From assembly GCA_964556395.1 (NCBI GenBank), contig CAZKVR010000002.1, forward strand, positions 1-64,000: a stretch of DNA of 64,000 bases, given 5' to 3'. Shown here piece after piece: positions 58,427-64,000 of this stretch. Numbering within the stretch: position 1 is the first letter of the stretch; every line of letters starts with the position of its first letter. The stretch comes from WJKR01 sp964556395 (GTDB lineage Archaea > Nanobdellota > Nanobdellia > Woesearchaeales > WJKR01). The translations under genes were made by a program, and so were the position numbers. A model generated the notes under the pieces. The model did no database searches. It was not told the origin of the DNA and saw only the letters and a program-made list of their open reading frames with translations.

Positions 58427-59004
58427 TTGTCCAGTCCCAACCGTCGGAGCCTGATGTGCTGCAACTCACGTATCTTGAGGAGCTCGTCGTCGTGGAAGTG
58501 CCTGCTCCTTATCCTCGTGCCGTGGCCTTCGAACTCGACCACCCTGTCACGTAGGATGAGCGCTGACCCGACGAGTATCAATCCTATGAGCAGTAGTCCG
58601 CCGAGGCCGAGCCCTTCGACGAGGTATGTCTCGATGAACTGTCCGAACCCGCCCAGCCCAGGGATGGCTGTGATGAACAGCGATATGGGTCCGAGGAGCA
58701 TGATGAGGGCTCCCCAGAACAATAGTTTGAGGTTGATGACGTTCTTCGCCTTGATGCCTTCGAGGTAGCGGAGGTCGAGGTCTTCGAACGTGGTGTAGAA
58801 GTAATGGAACGTCCGTGCGAACCAGTCGTGCTTGTGCTTGATGACGCGCTTGTTGGTGAAGAACATGTCTTCTGCCTGGTAGACGACTGTCTCGTTGGGC
58901 AACAGGTAGCCCTTCACTTCTTCTTCCACTCCTTCCCCACCGTGGAGGAGGAATCTCTTCCTCGGCGGCTCTCGCTCCTTGTCCACCTCTTCTTTAGTCC
59001 CCAT
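58423..59004 (-). CDS. Membrane protein with PH-like domain
   Basis: 193 residues. LLPNETVVYQAEDMFFTNKR, then RYLEGIKAKNVINLKL, suggest a split bacterial PH domain. Two membrane helices follow (LLFWGALIMLLGPISLFI; GLLLIGLILVGSALIL), then a C-terminal EFEGHGTRIRS strand. ATG at 59004 (MGTKEE) is chosen because the TATA box (TTTTTATATGAG) covers the earlier in-frame ATG. Function unknown. Confidence 0.65.
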   Translation of the reverse strand: MGTKEEVDKEREPPRKRFLLHGGEGVEEEVKGYLLPNETVVYQAEDMFFTNKRVIKHKHDWFARTFHYFYTTFEDLDLRYLEGIKAKNVINLKLLFWGALIMLLGPISLFITAIPGLGGFGQFIETYLVEGLGLGGLLLIGLILVGSALILRDRVVEFEGHGTRIRSRHFHDDELLKIRELQHIRLRRLGLDK

Positions 59005-59094
59005 AGGGTTATTAGCGTCAGGCTCATATAAAAAGGTTTCCACTGGTCAAGCCACCCGCGAATTTTTAAACGAGACATGCTTCGCCATTCATAT

Positions 59095-62076
59095 ATGGTT
59101 GAGTGGCAGACCGAGCGCTACGCCAAGGATGACATCACGGACGAGCTCCACCCTATCGTGAAGGAGTGGTTCTTCAAACAGTTCGAGGACTACTCACCGC
59201 CCCAGTACCATAGCATCCTGAACATCCACTACCGTAAGAACACGCTGATCAGCAGCCCGACCGGCTCCGGCAAGACGCTGTCAGCCTTCCTCGCCATCAT
59301 CAACGAGCTGGTGGAGCGGTCGTTCGCAGGCACGCTGGAGGATCGCGTGTATGCCGTCTACATCTCTCCTCTCAAGGCGTTGGGGAATGACATCAGGCGC
59401 AACCTCATGATGCCTCTCGAGGAGTTGCAGGAGTTGGCCGAGGAGAAGGGCCACAAGCTGAACATCCGCGTCGCCGTCAGGAGCGGCGACACGACGCAGA
59501 GCGAGAAGGCGAAGATGCTGCGGAAGCCGCCGCACATCATCATCACCACGCCGGAGAGCCTGGGCATCATGATCACGACGAAGCGGTTCCGCGAATACCT
59601 GAGCCAGATTGACTGGGCTATCGTGGACGAGATCCACTCATTGGCTGAGAACAAGCGCGGCGTCCATCTTTCCGTGACGTTGGAGCGGTTGGAGCGTCTC
59701 AAGCCCGGCTTCTGCAGGATAGCGTTGTCGGCGACGGTGAGCCCGTTGGAGGAGATGGCCAAGTTCCTCGTCGGACAGGAACGGGGAGAGTGGCGTGACT
59801 GCAACATCGTCGACGTGCAGTGGCTGAAGCAGCTCGACATGCAGGTCGTCAGCCCGGTGAAGAACCTCATCCGCGAGGAGTTCGACACCATCTCTGACAA
59901 CACGTACAACATCATCAACAGGATGGTGGAAGAGCACGGCACCACCCTGATATTCACGAACACGCGTAGCGCTACCGAGCGGGTGGTGCACAACCTGAAG
60001 TCACGCTTCCCCAAGAATTATACTGAGATCGATGAGAAGACGGAGCGGCCTGCGAATCTCATCGCGGCGCACCATGGTTCCTTGTCGAAGCAACACCGTT
60101 TCATGGTGGAGGAGCAGCTGAAAGCCGGAGAGCTCAAGGTGGTCGTCTCGTCCACCAGCCTGGAGTTGGGTATCGACATCGGCTCCATCGACCTCGTCAT
60201 ATTGTTGGGCAGCCCTAAGAGCGTGGCGCGCGCACTCCAGCGCATCGGGCGTAGCGGCCACCAGCTTCACGAGAAGGCGAAGGGGCGTATCATCGTCCAG
60301 GAGCGCGACGACCTCGTCGAGTGCTCTGTCCTACTGAAGTCGGCGTTGGAGGGGCGTATCGACCGAGTGAAGATCCCTACCAACGCGTTGGACGTGTTGG
60401 CGCAGCACCTCTTCGGCATCGCTCTGGAGCAGCCCACGGCTATCGAGGATGCGTGGCGCCTGGTCAGGAGGAGTTATTGCTATACCGGCCTGAAGAGGGA
60501 GGATTTCGACTCCTTGCTCTCTTACCTTTCCGGCGAGTACGTCTCGTTGGAGCATCGTAACGTGTACGCGAAGATATGGAAGGATGACGAGAAGGGGATG
60601 ATCGGCAAGCGCGGCAAGCTTGCCAGGTTGATCTACATGACGAACATCGGGACCATCCCTGACGAGACGAACATCAAGGTGAAGATCGGCGACGCTGTCA
60701 TCGGGATGATCTCGGAGCCGTTCCTTGAGAAGCTGCACAAGGGTGACATCTTCGTCCTCGGCGGCGAGACGTACGAGTTCAGGCACGCGCAGGGTTTGAC
60801 GGCTCACGTCCGCTCAGCCGCTGGTCGTAGGCCTACGGTGCCGTCGTGGTATTCTGAGATGTTGCCCTTGAGTTTCGACTTGGCGGAGGAGATCCAGCGT
60901 TTCCGCAGGTTGATGGAGGAGCGTTTCAAGGCCGGGAAGTCGAAGAAGCAGGTCTTGAAGTTCATCGATGAATACCTCTACGTTGATGAGACGGGCGCCG
61001 AGGCCATCTACGAGTACTTCCTCGAGCAGTACCGGTTCTCGTACATCCCGCACGGCGGCCGGTTGTTGGTCGAGCACTATGATGACGGGAAGAACAAGTA
61101 CGTGTTGTTCCACTCCTTGTTCGGCCGCCGCACCAACGATGTCTTAGCGCGCGCCACGGCGTTGGCGTTGTCGCGGCTTCAGAAGCAGGATGTCGAGATC
61201 ACCATCCATGATAACGGGTTCTCCGTCCGTACCAAGGGTTCGTTGCAGGCTGGCCGGGCGTTGCGCGTCCTCTCTGCTGACGAGCTCCGCCGGGTGGCTG
61301 AGCAGTCCTTGGAGCGTTCGGAGGTGTTGGCGAGGCGTTTCCGTCACTGCGCCGCTCGGGCGTTGATGATCCTGCGCAACTACAAGGGTCGTTCGAAGAG
61401 CGTGGGGAAGCAGCAGGTGAGCAGCCGGTTGCTGTTGAGTTCCGTCCGCAGGGTTGATCCTGACTTCGTCATCCTCAAGGAGGCCCGCCGCGAGATTTTG
61501 GAGGATCTCATGGACGTCCACCACGCGGAGGAGGTGTTGCGTCGTATCGAGGATGGCAAGCTCGTCGTCCAGGAGGTCAGCTCCTCTGTTCCGTCGCCGT
61601 TCGCGTTCAACCTCCTGATGGCCGGCTATGCTGACGTGCTGAAGATGCAGGACCGCCAGGCGTTCCTGCGTAAGATGCATGAGATGGTGTTGGCTAAGAT
61701 CAGCCTGCAGAAGGGGGCTCCGAAGCAGCTGGTGGGGCAGGCGTCTCAGAACCCTTCGTTCTCGTACGAGGAGTACTGGGGGAGGAAGGATGACAAGAAG
61801 GCCATGACGCGGGAGGAGGAGACCGCCCAGCTCTTGAAGGATCTGAAGCGTGCTGCGAGGAAGGTGCAGTTGGATTCTCACGTTGAGTATGACTTGCAGG
61901 AGCTCGTCAAGCGCCGCGACGATCCTGACAACCCGGTGCATGAGTACCGTTTCCACCGTGAGACGATCGATTTCGTCAAGGGGTTGTTGGACGGCACCAT
62001 CCCGAAGGTGTGGACTGACGGCCTGGTGAAGGTCTTCAGGGGGTGGCTTCCTGAGATGGAGTGGCGCGAGCGTTGA
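59095..62076 (+). CDS. lhr: Lhr-type superfamily 2 helicase
   Basis: 993 residues. Walker A SSPTGSGKTLSAFLA (about residue 54), DEIHSLAENKRG (about 177) and the C-terminal helicase motifs LELGIDIGSIDLVI and ARALQRIGRSGHQ are typical of Lhr. A winged helix and the long Lhr C-terminal domain follow. Lhr proteins act in DNA repair and replication restart. ATG at 59095 is chosen over 59077, which is too close to the TATA box (TTTTTAAACG, about 59061-59070). Codon third positions shift from C to G/T toward the 3' end. Confidence 0.92.
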   Translation: MVEWQTERYAKDDITDELHPIVKEWFFKQFEDYSPPQYHSILNIHYRKNTLISSPTGSGKTLSAFLAIINELVERSFAGTLEDRVYAVYISPLKALGNDIRRNLMMPLEELQELAEEKGHKLNIRVAVRSGDTTQSEKAKMLRKPPHIIITTPESLGIMITTKRFREYLSQIDWAIVDEIHSLAENKRGVHLSVTLERLERLKPGFCRIALSATVSPLEEMAKFLVGQERGEWRDCNIVDVQWLKQLDMQVVSPVKNLIREEFDTISDNTYNIINRMVEEHGTTLIFTNTRSATERVVHNLKSRFPKNYTEIDEKTERPANLIAAHHGSLSKQHRFMVEEQLKAGELKVVVSSTSLELGIDIGSIDLVILLGSPKSVARALQRIGRSGHQLHEKAKGRIIVQERDDLVECSVLLKSALEGRIDRVKIPTNALDVLAQHLFGIALEQPTAIEDAWRLVRRSYCYTGLKREDFDSLLSYLSGEYVSLEHRNVYAKIWKDDEKGMIGKRGKLARLIYMTNIGTIPDETNIKVKIGDAVIGMISEPFLEKLHKGDIFVLGGETYEFRHAQGLTAHVRSAAGRRPTVPSWYSEMLPLSFDLAEEIQRFRRLMEERFKAGKSKKQVLKFIDEYLYVDETGAEAIYEYFLEQYRFSYIPHGGRLLVEHYDDGKNKYVLFHSLFGRRTNDVLARATALALSRLQKQDVEITIHDNGFSVRTKGSLQAGRALRVLSADELRRVAEQSLERSEVLARRFRHCAARALMILRNYKGRSKSVGKQQVSSRLLLSSVRRVDPDFVILKEARREILEDLMDVHHAEEVLRRIEDGKLVVQEVSSSVPSPFAFNLLMAGYADVLKMQDRQAFLRKMHEMVLAKISLQKGAPKQLVGQASQNPSFSYEEYWGRKDDKKAMTREEETAQLLKDLKRAARKVQLDSHVEYDLQELVKRRDDPDNPVHEYRFHRETIDFVKGLLDGTIPKVWTDGLVKVFRGWLPEMEWRER

Positions 62077-62118
62077 AGAAGCAAAACCTTTATAAGTCTC
62101 CGTCGGGGATGGTTTTGT

Positions 62119-63378
62119 ATGGTTGATGAGGATCGTTTGGAGGATGAGGCGTACCGCAGGGCGGTGGACGTTCTCAAGAAGAACGAGACCCGGTATGGCT
62201 TCTCCGCCAGCACTGAGCGTAAGGAGAATTACTACTCGGTGTGGGCTCGCGACCATTGCATCACGGCTCTTGGTGCGACGCTGACGGGTGACGAGTCGCT
62301 CGTCAAGACATCCAAGGAGGGTTTGTTGTTCTTGTTGAAGCACCAGATCGATCACGGCCAGGTGCCGAGCTATGTGGAGATTGAGAACAAGAACCGCGTC
62401 TATGGAGGGTTGGGTTCTATCACGGCGGTCGATGCTAACTTGTGGGTGGTGATCACGTGCGCCATCATGCATAAGACGACGGGCGACAGGCGGTTCCTGA
62501 CGAAGATGAACATGGTCCGGTATCAGCGGTTCTACCGGTTGTTCAAGGCGTTCGATTCCAATGATTGCGGCTTGCTCGAAGTGCCGGCTGGTGGTGATTG
62601 GGCTGATGTGATGAATCGGAGCTATCACATATTGTATGATGAGTGCTTGTATTATGAGGCTTTGAAGGCGTTGGCGTACCTGTTCGAGCAGGGTTACAGC
62701 CGGTTGAAGGATGATGCGGCGCGTAAGAAGTTGAAGAAGAGGATCCGTTGGGTTAAGAAGCGTCAGCCTAAGGTGAAGCGCCGTATCAACCAGACGTTGT
62801 GGTTGACGAAGGAGAACACGAAGAAGGTTTTGGAGGAGTACCTCATCATGGATAAGGCTGAGGAGAAGGAGTATGGCTATTACTTGACGCACCTCCAGCC
62901 GTTCAAGCTGAATTGGGAGTGGCGTTTCGACAGTCTGGGTAACCTGTTGGCGATCGCTACCGATGTGGCTAACAAGTATCGTTCTCGTAGGATTATCCGG
63001 TACGCGTTGCGGAATAAGGTGAACCAGCCGGGTCCGGTCAAGGCGTTGCACCCGCCCGTGTACAGGCATGAGCGTGAGTGGGAGCACATCTATGAGCGTA
63101 AGGAGCTTCCTCACACGTATCATAATGGTGGCATCTGGCCGATGATTGCGGGTTTCTGGGTGTACGTGTTGAAGAAGAAAGGGTATGCTCGCAGGGCTTC
63201 TGAGGAGTTGCGGCGCTTGGCGGAGTTGCTGCAGAAGAATGATTGGGATTTCAACGAGTACATGCACGGCCAGACCGGGAAGTCGATGGGCAAGAAGGAT
63301 CAGGCGTGGTCCGCCGCCGGTTACGTCATCGCCTATAAGAGTGTTGAGAACGGGTTCAACCTGTTCAACTTCCATTGA
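62119..63378 (+). CDS. Six-hairpin glycosidase, amylo-glucosidase/invertase-like
   Basis: 419 residues. WARDHCITALGATLTGDES, GGDWADVMNRSYHILYDECL and HNGGIWPMIAGFWVYVL, NEYMHGQTGKSMGKKDQAWS are the (alpha/alpha)6 barrel motifs shared by glycogen-debranching enzymes and neutral invertases (GH100-like). Catalytic acids are probably the Asp of GGDWADV and the Glu of NEYMHG. There is no signal peptide, so it acts in the cytosol. Substrate is not determinable. TATA CTTTATAAG is about 27 nt upstream. Confidence 0.72.
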   Translation: MVDEDRLEDEAYRRAVDVLKKNETRYGFSASTERKENYYSVWARDHCITALGATLTGDESLVKTSKEGLLFLLKHQIDHGQVPSYVEIENKNRVYGGLGSITAVDANLWVVITCAIMHKTTGDRRFLTKMNMVRYQRFYRLFKAFDSNDCGLLEVPAGGDWADVMNRSYHILYDECLYYEALKALAYLFEQGYSRLKDDAARKKLKKRIRWVKKRQPKVKRRINQTLWLTKENTKKVLEEYLIMDKAEEKEYGYYLTHLQPFKLNWEWRFDSLGNLLAIATDVANKYRSRRIIRYALRNKVNQPGPVKALHPPVYRHEREWEHIYERKELPHTYHNGGIWPMIAGFWVYVLKKKGYARRASEELRRLAELLQKNDWDFNEYMHGQTGKSMGKKDQAWSAAGYVIAYKSVENGFNLFNFH

Positions 63379-63417
63379 CCGCAAAGTATAAAAAACCAGG
63401 TGGTGTCTTCTCCTTTT

Positions 63418-63945
63418 ATGAGCGATGATCCGCAGATCGACGTCATCGAGGGCGAGCCTTGTCCGTTCTGCCAGCAGAAGGCCTTGACGCTGCGTCAGGC
63501 GGAGCGCGACATCCCTTACTTCGGACGCGTCCTCATCTTCTCGATGGATTGCAGCAATTGCAAGTATCACAAGGCTGACTTGGAGTTGGTTGAGGGTTCT
63601 GGCAAGCCTGCGAAGTACTCGTTCGACGTCGAGTCTGAGGAGGACTTGCAGGTGCGTGTGGTGAAGAGCGCCGCCGCGACTATCAAGATTCCTCGTATCG
63701 GTAGTATCGAGCCTGGCGAGACCGCTAATGGTTATGTGACGAACATCGAGGGTATCCTGAACCGTATCAAGCATCAGGTGGAGAACTTCAGGGAGAACAC
63801 CGATGATGATGCTGAGAAGAAGAAGGCGAAGAGCTTGTTGAAGAAGCTGAACAGGGCTTTGTGGGGTCAGGACAAGGTGAAGGTCATGCTTGAGGATCCG
63901 ACTGGCAATTCCGCTATCATCAGCGACAAGACTGTCAAGAAGTGA
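63418..63945 (+). CDS. ZPR1-type zinc-finger protein
   Basis: 175 residues. A four-cysteine zinc finger (EGEPCPFCQQKALTL then FSMDCSNCKYHKADLE) is followed by VVKSAAATIKIPRIGSIEPG and GYVTNIEGILNRI, the ZPR1 core. Archaeal ZPR1 has a single copy; in eukaryotes the protein works with EF-1A. ATG at 63418 lies about 27 nt after GTATAAAAAACC. Frame extends earlier to 63400. Confidence 0.88.
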   Translation: MSDDPQIDVIEGEPCPFCQQKALTLRQAERDIPYFGRVLIFSMDCSNCKYHKADLELVEGSGKPAKYSFDVESEEDLQVRVVKSAAATIKIPRIGSIEPGETANGYVTNIEGILNRIKHQVENFRENTDDDAEKKKAKSLLKKLNRALWGQDKVKVMLEDPTGNSAIISDKTVKK

Positions 63946-63949
63946 GTTT

Positions 63950-64000
63950 CTAGAATTTGAGTTTCTTTGCGTATCGTCCTATGACCGGCAGTTCTTTCTC
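63950..64000 (-). CDS. C-terminal end of a gene running off the window (partial)
   Basis: The minus strand has an open frame from the window edge to TAG at 63952-63950, encoding EKELPVIGRYAKKLKF. It is convergent with the ZPR1 gene, and the length is too short to identify. Confidence 0.45.
   Translation of the reverse strand, partial: EKELPVIGRYAKKLKF

Noticed and set aside
61144..63774. An 876-residue antisense open frame opposite lhr and the glycosidase gene
   Set aside because: It is the complement of well-conserved genes; its protein is rich in Arg/His/Leu without domains. High-GC codon use creates such frames.
1..64000. CRISPR arrays, rRNA genes and insertion sequences
   Set aside because: None seen: no regularly spaced repeats, no rRNA-like stretches and no transposase frames.

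Overview
The window comes from an archaeon, probably of the DPANN type (Woesearchaeota-like). Evidence for Archaea: a split archaeal RNA polymerase (rpoH-B''-B'-A'-A''), archaeal/eukaryotic ribosomal proteins (L7Ae, S28e, L24e, L30e, L35Ae), EF-1A and EF-2, Spt5, archaeal NusA, aIF6, prefoldin, LonB, Rad50 and Lhr helicase, with TATA boxes 25-30 nt upstream of most genes and tRNAs. The lineage below domain level is inference. The most surprising gene is a bacterial sigma-70 factor at 14118-14963, closely resembling the Bacteroidota primary sigma factor, placed next to spt5.

Layout. 1-1800: a partial membrane gene, four tRNA genes and a lipoprotein. 1945-7315: leftward translation block L7Ae-S28e-L24e-NDK, then EF-2, EF-1A and S10. 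7495-13641: prepilin peptidase, two degenerate HIT proteins, a P-type ATPase and a HAD phosphatase. 13726-19467: Nudix hydrolase, sigma factor, Spt5, SecE, FtsZ, FKBP, RNA m5C methyltransferase and a membrane protein. 19511-27948: RNA polymerase operon with L30e, NusA and S12. 27986-33464: tRNA genes among a membrane protein and a Rad50 pair. 33545-36274: small genes. 36275-38102: two AT-rich islands that are diverged direct copies of each other, flanking a helical protein and a Xer recombinase; strand composition flips here. 38103-45697: a PadR regulator and an unrecognised membrane/coiled-coil operon ending in a coiled-coil-RelE-like fusion. 45777-53862: L35Ae, LonB, S-adenosylhomocysteine recycling (bacterial-type AhcY plus adenosine kinase), a TctA-like permease, a deoxycytidylate deaminase and HisS with its tRNA-His. 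54138-64000: ScpA kleisin, aIF6, prefoldin alpha, FtsY, XTP pyrophosphatase, Lhr helicase, a glycoside hydrolase, a ZPR1 protein and the end of another gene.

There are eleven tRNA genes. Six carry introns, ten introns in all by my reading, including T-loop, D-loop and anticodon-stem positions. I folded them by hand: removing the proposed introns restores standard cloverleaves, and most junctions form bulge-helix-bulge motifs.

Stretches over 300 bases without a protein gene are 171-732 (three tRNAs), 1636-1944 (tRNA-Ser and a hairpin) and 27949-28657 (three tRNAs and a possible leader RNA). No rRNA, CRISPR array or insertion sequence was seen.
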